From NCBI GenBank assembly GCA_023823795.1, contig CP085710.1, forward strand, positions 4,986,001 to 5,050,000: a stretch of 64,000 nucleotides of DNA. Direction: 5' to 3'. The stretch is from Bacillus sp. F19. Lineage in GTDB: Bacteria; Bacillota; Bacilli; Bacillales; Bacillaceae. Positions within the stretch are counted from its first letter, which is position 1; each line of letters opens with the position of its first letter. The position numbers and the translations under genes are program-made. Below are positions 16,053 through 25,100 of the stretch, piece after piece. The notes beneath the pieces are model-generated. The model did not search any database. It was not told the DNA's origin and saw only the letters and a program-made list of their open reading frames with translations.

Positions 16053-16362
16053 TAAACGCACACTCCATTCTAAAAAAGCTTTAATTTAAAGAATAAGGAT
16101 CCATAAATATCACTTATTCGAAGAATAAAAAGGGTTAATTATCAGAATAAGCCAGAAACAGGGCTATATGCACCGATTTAAGTATAATAAGGTTACCTTA
16201 TAATCCACACGAAATGAAAGCAAATAGCGGTATCAGAGCGTCAAATAACAGCATCTTAAGCTGTGGGAATAGATATTGAGCGATGGAGCTAGACAGCAAT
16301 GCGCAAGATTTTATACTTTCCTCTATCTGAAAAAGGGGCTAATTAAAAAAGCAGCCTCCTCT
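16053..16362. other. intergenic region with repeat copy B
   Basis: No gene is seen between the CHY gene and the truncated reductase. The only recognised content is the inverted partial copy of the dispersed repeat at 16275-16320. Confidence 0.6.
16275..16320 (-). repeat. dispersed intergenic repeat, copy B (partial, inverted)
   Basis: The reverse complement (GAAAGTATAAAAT, TTGCGCATTG, CTGTCTAGCTCCATCGCTCA) matches 10617-10662 at about 40 of 46 positions. The 3' part ending in GCTTCCGC seen in copy A is absent or too diverged. Copies A and B are inverted and enclose 5.6 kb that includes parMR. Confidence 0.65.
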
Positions 16363-17031
16363 TTATGGAATTAAAACAATTTTCCCCGTACTTTTTCTGC
16401 TCTCTAGATAACGGTGCGCTTTAGCGCCATCTTCTAGAGCAAATCGGGCAGGTTCAGCCATTTTAAGTGAACCTTCCGCAATCCACCCGAACAGTTTCTG
16501 TGATCTCGAAATGCGCTCTTCTCTGGACGTAAGTACATTCCAAAGATCACCTCCTGTCAGCGTTTTTGAAGTATCCATCAGCATTCTCGGGTCAATATGA
16601 ACAGGGTCTCCCCCTGCCATTCCGTAGAAAACAACGGTTCCGCCAATGCGGGTCGCATTAAAGCTGTCCATCAGCGTTGAACCGACTGATTCATAAACAA
16701 CATCTGCTCCTTTTCCATCTGTCGCCTCAAGGACTTTCTGCTTCCAGTCATCGTTGTAAACAAATGCCTGCTCTGCACCTGCTGATTTTGCGACCCTTGC
16801 TTTCTCATGAGCAGATACAAGCGCGATGACTTTCCCGCCCAATAAGCGAATGATCTGAACGAGCAGCTGCCCTACACCGCCGGCTGCAGCGTGAACGAGT
16901 GCCGTATCACCCGCTTTTATCTTATAGCTGTCAGAAGTCAGATAGTGGGCTGTGAGCCCTTGAAGAAGCACGGACGCTGCTGTTTCAAATGAAATCTCAT
17001 CAGGCAGCGGAATCACCTTTTTATGCAACGA
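16363..17031 (-). pseudogene. quinone oxidoreductase (zinc-less MDR), N-terminal domain deleted
   Basis: About 222 residues are left of a roughly 325-residue quinone reductase. The retained part starts at KKVIPLPDEISFETAASVLLQGLTAHYL and has the NADPH-binding loop HAAAGGVGQLLVQI, GKVIALVSAHEKARVAKSAGA and the C-terminal RYLESRKSTGKIVL. The GroES-like N-terminal half, which forms part of the active site, is missing. Directly upstream (17032-17091, minus) is a 19-codon frame (MKNYGHKKYGKDQD...) with a good GAGGG site, probably a foreign sequence joined at the deletion point. A TTG at 17028 could restart translation, but the product would lack half its fold. Confidence 0.75.
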
Positions 17032-17206
17032 TTACCTTTCCTTTAGACCGTCTTGATCTTTTCCATATTTTTTATGGCCATAGTTTTTCATTTTTTTGCC
17101 CTCACTAAGTTCTTATAGTATTGTCTTCGTTAATTCCAGCCAAATAAATGGTTTTCGGCTCCCTGTGATATAATAAACAGATTGAATCGATTATCGGAGG
17201 AAATGT

Positions 17207-17665
17207 ATGCTTACTTTTGAACAAAAACTTGCTGTTATTGAATCATTTAAAGAATTGCAAAGAAAGAACGTTTCCCTTGGAAGAATCAACTTTCATTTTG
17301 AGGAAAGTATTTACGATAAGAAAAATGTTGTCTATCATCTTCATCCAAACGGAAATGGTTTCGTTTATACTGAATATGTAAAAGGGTACGCTGCGAATGA
17401 TAAAGGCATGGTTAACATTCGTGATTTTTCTGAAGAAGAATTGCGCAGCATCATCAAAAAATCTATTCACTCGCTTTCTGTGCATGAAGACGAACAAATA
17501 GAAGAATTTGAAGAAGAAAAATGGACAAATGAGGATGGACAGACTCTTGTTTTGATTCAGGAAGATGATATGTGGAATGTCTACGCTGGGTTAAACCTTG
17601 ACGGCACGTTTACCACTTATAAAGAGGCTGCAAATTACTTGCATGAAGAAGGATTTTCAGCTTAA
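17207..17665 (+). CDS. conserved hypothetical protein of Bacillus type (152 aa)
   Basis: A soluble, acidic protein starting MLTFEQKLAVIESFKEL. It contains YHLHPNGNGFVY and VNIRDFSEEELRSIIKKSI, then a Glu-rich linker (about 98-107) and a C-terminal segment WTNEDGQTLVLIQEDDMWNVYAGL. The two halves look like separate small alpha/beta units. I recall similar unnamed proteins in other Bacillaceae but no function. A strong GGAGGAAATGT ribosome site precedes the ATG, and a terminator follows at once, so it is a one-gene unit. Confidence 0.75.
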   Translation: MLTFEQKLAVIESFKELQRKNVSLGRINFHFEESIYDKKNVVYHLHPNGNGFVYTEYVKGYAANDKGMVNIRDFSEEELRSIIKKSIHSLSVHEDEQIEEFEEEKWTNEDGQTLVLIQEDDMWNVYAGLNLDGTFTTYKEAANYLHEEGFSA

Positions 17666-17670
17666 AAAAG

Positions 17671-17708
17671 AACCGCGGGCACATGTGATGTGTCACGCGG
17701 TTTTTTCT
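17671..17708. terminator. bidirectional terminator between convergent genes
   Basis: Arms AACCGCG and CGCGGTT are flanked by A and T runs, between the 152-residue gene (+) and rluF (-). Confidence 0.8.
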
Positions 17709-18398
17709 TTAAGCAAGCCTGCTCATCAGCTCTTCAATCTCATATACAGTCAATTCGCGCCACTCCCCGCTGCTTAAGCCTTCTACAGACAGATTCATGA
17801 TCCTCTTTCTTTCAAGCCTGACTACCCTATGGCCAAATACTTTGCACATTCTGCGAATTTGACGATTAAGTCCTTGAGTAAGAATGATGCGGAATTCGCA
17901 ATCGCTGATCCTCTCCACTTTACACGGTTTAGTTGTCACGCTGAGTATTTCTACTCCGCCTGACATGCCAAGAATAAAGTCATCGTCAAATGGCTTATCT
18001 ACCTTGACGAGATATTCTTTTTCATGGCCATGTTCATATCGCATGATTTTGTTTACGATTGCTCCATCATTCGTGAGCAAAATTAACCCTTCTGACGCTT
18101 TATCCAGCCGGCCAACAGGAAAGATCCGTTCGGGGAAATCCATAAATTCGATAATATTTCCCTTTACATCTTTTGCTGCTGTACACGTAATACCCACTGG
18201 TTTATTTAAAGCCAGATAGACGGGCATGGCTTTAGGCGGGATCGGACTGCCGTCAATCAATACGATATCCCCTTCAGTAACCGTGTCGCCGGCCTCACAC
18301 GTGACTCCATTAATGGTTATCCGGCAATCAGCAATAAGACGGTCGGTTTCACGCCTTGAGCAGCAGCCTGTTTCACTTATATATTTATTTATTCTCAT
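17709..18398 (-). CDS. rluF: 23S rRNA pseudouridine synthase, RluF-like
   Basis: 229 residues: an S4 RNA-binding domain (MRINKYISETGCCSRRETDRL, residues 1-60) followed by the RsuA/RluB/E/F catalytic domain. The catalytic motif PVGRLDKASEGLILLTND (about 95-112) contains the essential aspartate, and GLNRQIRRMCKVFGHRVVRLER (about 175) is the family signature. RluF converts U2604 of 23S rRNA in E. coli; Bacillus members are assigned by similarity. A RsuA-type 16S specificity is the alternative. It is monocistronic. Confidence 0.85.
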   Translation of the reverse strand: MRINKYISETGCCSRRETDRLIADCRITINGVTCEAGDTVTEGDIVLIDGSPIPPKAMPVYLALNKPVGITCTAAKDVKGNIIEFMDFPERIFPVGRLDKASEGLILLTNDGAIVNKIMRYEHGHEKEYLVKVDKPFDDDFILGMSGGVEILSVTTKPCKVERISDCEFRIILTQGLNRQIRRMCKVFGHRVVRLERKRIMNLSVEGLSSGEWRELTVYEIEELMSRLA

Positions 18399-18710
18399 AG
18401 GAATGTTTCTCTTTCATATTCATAGATTCCTTTCATCATAGCACGAAGGATGTTTTTTGCTCTACATCCAAAATAAGTAAATCATTACTTAATCCGGCAA
18501 GCAATGATAGAGTCTTTTAGCAAAAATCGCCCATTTATTTGCGAAAGCTGTACTTTTATTAGCAATTTTCTTCATTTTTATAGCGGATTAATCAACTTTA
18601 TTAGCGATTCGAATTTTTGATTTATCCTTTTACTTACTGCTTCAGCCGTTATTCTTTCCAATCCTTACTAGCGGCATGCTTGAGGCGCGCTGAATCTAGA
18701 TATCGAAGCA
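18399..18710. other. intergenic region with second 21-bp array
   Basis: No gene is seen between rluF and essA. The 21-bp array at 18501-18626 fills much of it; the promoter of rluF should lie at the low end. Confidence 0.6.
18501..18626 (-). repeat. six-unit direct repeat with exact 21-bp period
   Basis: On the minus strand, cores GATAAATC, GCTAATAAA, GCTATAAAA, GCTAATAAA, GCAAATAAA and GCTAAAAGA begin at 18626, 18605, 18584, 18563, 18542 and 18521, exactly 21 bases apart. The outermost unit at 18626 is the most degenerate. The core matches the array at 4220-4324, in the opposite orientation. Spacers are not conserved. Confidence 0.75.
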
Positions 18711-18739
18711 CAAAAAAAGACAGCTTATAAAAAGCTGCC
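18711..18739 (-). terminator. terminator of the type VII secretion operon
   Basis: On the minus strand, arms GGCAGCTT and AAGCTGTC are followed by TTTTTTTG, just after essA. Confidence 0.85.
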
Positions 18740-18747
18740 TCAATCTC

Positions 18748-19239
18748 TTATTCTGTTTTTTTGCCTTGTGTCATTTTTGGAATCAAAAGCCCAATCATTA
18801 GGATGACGCCAATGGCAATCAGGAGAATATACGTCATCATTAAGCCGGAATTTTGGCTAGTATCTGTATTTTCCGTTGCGGTCATACTCATCGATGGTTC
18901 TGCAGTGCCGGAGAATAAATCCATTTGTTCAGCTTTGGATTTAATTGTGTTTTTCTCTTTTGTGTAATTAGTGAAGAGCTGTTCCTGCAGATCATCCTTT
19001 TCATCCCTTGATGGCTTTTCAAAGGTTAGATCTTTTTGCTCTTCCGGTATTGAGTTTCTTTTTTCATAAAGTGATTCTTCATGCAGGTAATCCGTGTTTT
19101 CCTTAAGTTCTTTTTCCTCATAGATATTAGGATCGAGTTCCTCAAGGTTTGCTTCTGTCTCTGCTTTTACTGCAACCCCGCTGGTCAAACTAAAGATAAC
19201 CAGAAATAGGGTTAGCGAAATGCCTGTTTTACACTTCAT
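18748..19239 (-). CDS. essA: type VII secretion protein EssA (YueC)
   Basis: 163 residues: an N-terminal signal-like helix (GISLTLFLVIFSLTSGVAVKA), a charged extracytoplasmic stretch rich in E and K, and a C-terminal membrane helix (TYILLIAIGVILMIGLLIP) with a basic tail. This matches the EssA/YueC membrane component of firmicute type VIIb secretion. Its ATG overlaps the end of esaA by 11 bases, with AGGA 9 bases upstream inside that gene. It is the last gene of the operon and is followed by a terminator. Confidence 0.85.
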   Translation of the reverse strand: MKCKTGISLTLFLVIFSLTSGVAVKAETEANLEELDPNIYEEKELKENTDYLHEESLYEKRNSIPEEQKDLTFEKPSRDEKDDLQEQLFTNYTKEKNTIKSKAEQMDLFSGTAEPSMSMTATENTDTSQNSGLMMTYILLIAIGVILMIGLLIPKMTQGKKTE

Positions 19240-22126
19240 GGGCATGTTCCTGATTAGCCTTTTCGTTTGTGTTTTTAAGAGCATTGACAACAAACGGCAG
19301 GATGGTCAGAACAAGGAGGATGCCGATCAGCACAATCACTCCCTGAGTAAATAAGTTATTTGCGTCATATTGGATCGAGATGTACACCTTAGACATCGGA
19401 TCTTCATACGTGAAGTTAGGCGCTGCTAATGCAAGCAAAGGACTGATAAAGAACGCAACAAGACCTACACTTGCAAGCCAGCCTGTAAAATTGCCGAGCA
19501 AGAACGCTACCCGTACAATTGTTGATGCTGCAAATAACAGGAGGACTGTAAAGATTGACCATTGAATAGCACGTTCATCTGTAAGCGTGTATATATTTAA
19601 ACCGAATACGCTTATAATGAGCCCCACAATTAAGTTTAAAAGGCCAAACATAGAGCCTCTTACTAATAACGGTGCTGCTTTAAAATAATGACTGAAGAAT
19701 CCGATCAGCAAGCTGCTGATTAGGATGATAACCAGAATAACGACCGGCGGAACCGCTTTTGCCTGAGCAGCCGGTGCTTCCCCGCTTATTTGCAGCGGAT
19801 TGGCAAGATGCTCATAAACATAGCCGTTGTTCTGTCCGTCTACAAACGTATTGCCGAGAATACTGAAAACGTCATCTCTGACAAGCTGTGTTGAAGCTAC
19901 ATTCGTTGCCCATTTATCATTTAATAGATCTGCTTCAGATTGAACTTCATTCACTTTTTTCTGGAGGACATCCGTACTGCTTACAACCGTCTCCTGTCTG
20001 TCCCCAAGCGAGTTTATCAAGTCCGTAATCATAACCAATTCCTGACTGATATTTTGCTGATTGACAACAAGTGTTGTACCGTCCGAATTTTCAAGCGGCA
20101 TTCTAGAAGCTGTATTTTCTGATTCCTGAACTTGGCTGAGTACGTTATTTGCGCTCTCTTCCATAGAAGCAAGATCCTCTAATATAGCTGTCTGCTGAGC
20201 ATCGAGCTCCTTGCTGTATTCATCCATGAATGCAAGAGCGGAAGCCTGGACTTCTTTCATTTCTTCTTCAGCAGCCGGCAGCTCCTGATTCAGCTTGTCC
20301 CATGCGCCTTGTTCTTCTTCATTGATTGATAGAATGCCAGCCACTTTCGTTTTTTGCATTTCATCTGCAAGGACAGCATCTTTGGCCGGATCTGATGAGT
20401 TATTCATACGCTTGGCGGCTGCCTCATACTGGGACAAAATCGTATGGTATTTCAGTACATCGTTCATTGATGCATTTCCGATAGGCCTGCTGAATACACT
20501 CTCAAGTCTTTGCTTTCTTTCAGGACTGAGCGAGTTAAGAATGGTTTGTTCTTGTTCCATGATGGCAGCTGAACCTGAGTTCATATTACCTGTCAGCTGT
20601 TTGATCTTTTCTTCCAGTTTGCTGTTTTCATCTTTTAGAAGCTGATTTTCTTCTAATAGTTTTGCATTGTCTTCTGTCAGCTTTTCATAAAGAGCAAGTA
20701 ATTTATCATACTCGGCTTTCCATGAGTTCTGATCTTCTTTTGACTTAATCGATTCTTCGATTGCAACAAGCTGGGCTGACATAGCCTCTAATTCAGTTAT
20801 CGCTTGTGTTACTTGATCCGGTTTAGGGTCCGGAATGGTTTCCAGAATTGTCTTCAGATTTTTCATCTGTTCTGAAACAGCAAGAATGTTAGCCCGCTCC
20901 TCTTCCATGTTGGCAGGACTTTCATTTTCTCCAGGAGTTTCTGGTTCTGCGACCCCTCCATCATCATCAGGAGGCCCTTCCTCTCCGTTACCTGGTTCCT
21001 CCCCAGGACTTCCTTGCTTAAGGTTTTCCCTAAGAGGAATGAGCTCCCCTTCAAGACGGTTCAGTGTATCCTGGTTATCCTTCATAATATACATGTCCAC
21101 ATAATTACGGTGAACAGTCTCAAGCTCTCTTGCCTGGCGTTCCACTTGGCTGAGCCTTACACTGCCAAGGTTTTCTGCTGTTTTTTGATTCTGATCAAGC
21201 TGCTGCTGAATGTCAGTCATTCTTGATGCAAGCATGCTTCCTTGTTTGTTAAATGCCTGCTGCGTTTCATTCTGTACTTGATCCACTTCCGCACTGCCAC
21301 CCTGAATGGCCGTTAAACTTTCCTGCTGGGCCAACGTCAGAAGCTGCTGCTGATCTTCTTGATATGCCTGATATTCTTCAACATACTCTACGAATGAAGC
21401 AAGGTTTTTCTCAAATTGCTCGACCGTGTTTTTTTGTTCAGGCGTTTCTTGTTCAGCCTGTTTTATTGTCGTTTGCAATTGCTCAAGCATTTGCTTTTGC
21501 TGATCTAATTCCCCAGCCAGATCTTTAGAGCTTGGTTTATAAAAATTCAGCATGGCATTTTGAAAGGCAATTTCCTTTTCAAGAATGCGGTCAAACTCTT
21601 CTCTTACATTCTCCATGTCCTGTGCGACATAGCTCCAGTACAGCGAAGACATTTGCTTATTTACGCGGCCTGTAGCGTCTTCCAGTGCGCGGAGCACTCT
21701 TTGTCTGTTTTCAGCATTCAGCTGATTTTGGACCACATATTCAAATTCTGCTTTTGAAGGCTGCTGTTCATTGTAAGTTAATATGTTGGCAGAAAAATTG
21801 GAAGGAATATAAATGACAGCATCGTACTGCCCGTTTTTCAGTCCGTTAACTGCGGCACTTCTGCTTAAGATTGTCCAGTCATACTGGGAATCCTCGTCTA
21901 GTATCCCTGCAACTTCCTTTCCGAATTGAACAGGTTCAGCTTCTGTATTTTCCCCTTCAGCCTTTTCTGTTCCGATGTCCTCATTAACGACAGCGATGTT
22001 TCTTGTAGCTTTCTCCTTTATTTCCAGCGGGTTGTCCCCGATGACTTGGAAGAAAAGAGCAGGCACTGCTAAGATAAGCAGCACCGCAGCTATCATTTTA
22101 ATCGTATGTTTTCTTTGATCTGTCAT
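19229..22126 (-). CDS. esaA: type VII secretion protein EsaA / YueB-type surface protein
   Basis: 965 residues. One N-terminal membrane helix (residues 8-28) is followed by a very large extracellular region and then five or six C-terminal membrane helices (from about 775). The ectodomain begins with a conserved NIAVVNEDIG segment and is dominated by long coiled coils rich in Q and E, interrupted by a Pro/Gly/Glu-rich linker at about 365-405. In B. subtilis YueB is the receptor of phage SPP1, and in Staphylococcus EsaA spans the wall as part of the secretion complex. At 965 residues it is shorter than YueB (about 1,076). It overlaps essC by 4 bases. Confidence 0.9.
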   Translation of the reverse strand: MTDQRKHTIKMIAAVLLILAVPALFFQVIGDNPLEIKEKATRNIAVVNEDIGTEKAEGENTEAEPVQFGKEVAGILDEDSQYDWTILSRSAAVNGLKNGQYDAVIYIPSNFSANILTYNEQQPSKAEFEYVVQNQLNAENRQRVLRALEDATGRVNKQMSSLYWSYVAQDMENVREEFDRILEKEIAFQNAMLNFYKPSSKDLAGELDQQKQMLEQLQTTIKQAEQETPEQKNTVEQFEKNLASFVEYVEEYQAYQEDQQQLLTLAQQESLTAIQGGSAEVDQVQNETQQAFNKQGSMLASRMTDIQQQLDQNQKTAENLGSVRLSQVERQARELETVHRNYVDMYIMKDNQDTLNRLEGELIPLRENLKQGSPGEEPGNGEEGPPDDDGGVAEPETPGENESPANMEEERANILAVSEQMKNLKTILETIPDPKPDQVTQAITELEAMSAQLVAIEESIKSKEDQNSWKAEYDKLLALYEKLTEDNAKLLEENQLLKDENSKLEEKIKQLTGNMNSGSAAIMEQEQTILNSLSPERKQRLESVFSRPIGNASMNDVLKYHTILSQYEAAAKRMNNSSDPAKDAVLADEMQKTKVAGILSINEEEQGAWDKLNQELPAAEEEMKEVQASALAFMDEYSKELDAQQTAILEDLASMEESANNVLSQVQESENTASRMPLENSDGTTLVVNQQNISQELVMITDLINSLGDRQETVVSSTDVLQKKVNEVQSEADLLNDKWATNVASTQLVRDDVFSILGNTFVDGQNNGYVYEHLANPLQISGEAPAAQAKAVPPVVILVIILISSLLIGFFSHYFKAAPLLVRGSMFGLLNLIVGLIISVFGLNIYTLTDERAIQWSIFTVLLLFAASTIVRVAFLLGNFTGWLASVGLVAFFISPLLALAAPNFTYEDPMSKVYISIQYDANNLFTQGVIVLIGILLVLTILPFVVNALKNTNEKANQEHAHEV

Positions 22127-25100
22127 GTGTAGATCTTCCTTTCAATGACACAAAGAGGAATTTGTATTTTCGTTTCTTTGCCATTTTCCACATAGTATCC
22201 GAAGCCTGGGTGAATATCGCTTTCTTTCCGGCTGTAAGGCAAGGTATATAGGGTTTGCTCTGATTTTTTCATTAAAATGAGCGCCTGGCGGATTTGTTTG
22301 ATTTCACTTGTGAACGCATCAAATCCTTTTGTCAGCTCGTTGTTATTTCCTGAAACAATGACATTAAAGCCGAGGTGGCTGTAGTTTTTCATAAATCGTG
22401 TCAAACGGTCTTGCAGCATACTGTCAAGAGATTGCTGGAATCTTGAATAGCCGTCAACGACAAGCATAACCGGCGAGAAAGCTAAATTATTTACAATACC
22501 CTGCTGGATTGCTGTAAGGTAGGTTTGTTCTCTGTCTTTAAGAAGTTCTTCTGTTCGATCAAGCCACGACGATATTTGTTCTTTCGTGTCAAGATAAGCA
22601 ACCTTTTCTTCAGAAGCATAGCTTGCCAGTCCGCGGTCAATCGAATCGAATATACCGATAGATTCAGTTGGCTGAAGCAGCGCTGTGTTCAAGATGACTT
22701 TAAGAACATTTGTCTTCCCTTTTTGAGTCTGGCCGAGGATGATGCAGTGCTTTGTTTTCGCCAGATTCACGCTGACAGGCAGAACATGCTCTTCATCAAG
22801 TCCGATTGGAATCACGCCTGTTTTATGAGCATCAGCAGTGAACTGTGTAAAGTTGATCATGGTCAGTTCAGCAGGAAGCATTGGGACAGGACGAGGAAGC
22901 TTGGCATTCTTGTGCTTCACCTTCAGCATTCCAATATCTTCTTTAATGGAATCAAGCAGCTCATAATCATCCTCTCCATTAGCAGGCAGGAAAATTTGAG
23001 AGAAATATGCCTGATCCTTCTTGATAATGGCGCGTCCCGGAATTGGTTCAGGCGCAAACGGAACTTTTCCAATGGCCATGTATGTTTCAGTCGTATCCAT
23101 AAGGTAATGAAGGATTTTCGTTTTCATGCTGTTCATTAATGATTGTCTGACAGACTGTACCCTTGTGGCAGTAAAAATCATAAAGATGCCCAGAGACTGG
23201 CCATCACGCGCAAACTGAATCAGCTGCGTTTCAAGCTCCTGCATTTCCTCTTTCACGAGATCAAAATTATCAATGGCAATATACATAAGAGGGAGCTTGT
23301 TTTTACTTAATGAATTGTACATTTTGATGCTGCTGACCTCTTGCTGCTGAAACAATTGCTTCCTCCGCGAAATCTCATCTTTTACGATTCTCATAAACTT
23401 ATCAATTTTCAGCTCTTGATCGAGCTGGAAATAATCCGCTGTATGCGGCAGCTGTCTAAGCGGCAGCAATGTCCCATTGCCGTAATCTATGACGTAATAG
23501 TGGGCTTCCTCAGGGCTGAGCCTTGCCGCGATGCTTAAAAGCAGAAGCATCACAGTATGTGATTTCCCATAGCCGGAAGAACCGAAGATGGCGATGTTGC
23601 CGTCATCCATCAGCTGATACGAGTATGGGGTCTGGCTTTGCTTTTCAGGCTCATCAATCAGACCAAGATATATTTCCTCATGCTCCTGGGAAGCATATTG
23701 ATGGCGTGAAATTCTGTTTTCAAGCGGCGGGAGCCATGGGCTGTTCAGCTTGCGAATACCCATTTTCGTCTGCAATTCTTCAATTTTATCGACGATCACT
23801 TCAATCTGTGATTCCGTATCTTTTTTATGCTGTTTAGAAGATGCGACATTTGATAACGGCTGCAGACCAAGGTCTGTCACGATCGCTACCTCATCTTCCG
23901 ACTCTGATGTTTCTTCTAGATAAGGCGCCCCGCTCCATGCTGATTGGAACAGCTCGTAAACCTCATTATTGCCTACCTGCAGGTAGCCTCTTCCTGTAAT
24001 GGTAATAGAGGCGGCATCTGCATTTTTCAAAATCTCTTTACTGTCGCTTGCATCCTGAACCTTAAGGGCCACTCTGAATCTGGCATTACTCCAGATTTGA
24101 TCATCGATGACTCCACCAGGCTTTTGTGTTGCCAGGATGAGATGCACGCCTAAGCTTCGGCCGATGCGCGCTGTGCTGACAAGCTCCCTGATAAAATCAG
24201 GCTCTTCGCTTTTTAATTCCGCAAATTCATCGGAAATTAAAAATAAATGAGGCAGAGGTTCTCCGGCCTGATTGCGTTTATAAAGACTTGTATAATCATT
24301 AATGTGATTGACCTGATACTGATCGAATAGACGCTGGCGCCTTTTCAGTTCACTTTTGATTGATGCAAGGGCACGGGCACTGAAGTTTTTGCTGCCTTCA
24401 ATGTTTGTGATCGTGCCAAGCAAATGCGGCATGTTTTTAAACGGCTGCGCCATTCCTCCGCCCTTGTAGTCAATCAGCAGAAAAGCTACCTCATGTGGGT
24501 GGAAATGAACAGCCAATGACAGAATATAGGTTTGAAGGAATTCACTTTTCCCTGAACCGGTAGTACCCGCTAATAGACCGTGAGGCCCATGAGCTTTTTC
24601 ATGAAGATTTAATTCCACTACATCTTCCTTGCCCTTTAGTCCTACTGGAACAGCAAGAGATTTTGCCGATTCCCGCGTCTGCCAGTTTTGCTCAATCGGA
24701 AGATCATCGACTTCTTTTACATTGACCATCTCTAAAAAGGAAACGCTTTTTGGAATCGAATTTGTCATTCCCACTTGGTGATCTAGCGTACGAAGCATCC
24801 GGGCGAACGACTCATTTCCCTCACGCTTATGTATATCCAGCTTAAAAGGAATCGCAGCCGCTTTTTTCTCCTGAATGAGAATGTCTCCTTCTTGATCGTT
24901 GACGTACCTCACAAGCGTGTGGATGTTATCAGACAGGCTCTCTTTCGCTTCGGCAGCAAAAATAACGGAAATGCCCAAATGTGAAAACTCGCCTTCTAAA
25001 TATTCCAAAATCACATGATCAGAAATAAGCTGCTGATTAGTAATAACAAAAATAATGTGAGGTGCAAACCTTGTGTTTTCTTTCTTTTCTTCCAGATCAC

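Noticed and set aside
20835-21104. plus-strand Ser/Pro-rich frame
   Set aside because: Shadow of the Pro/Gly/Glu linker of EsaA.
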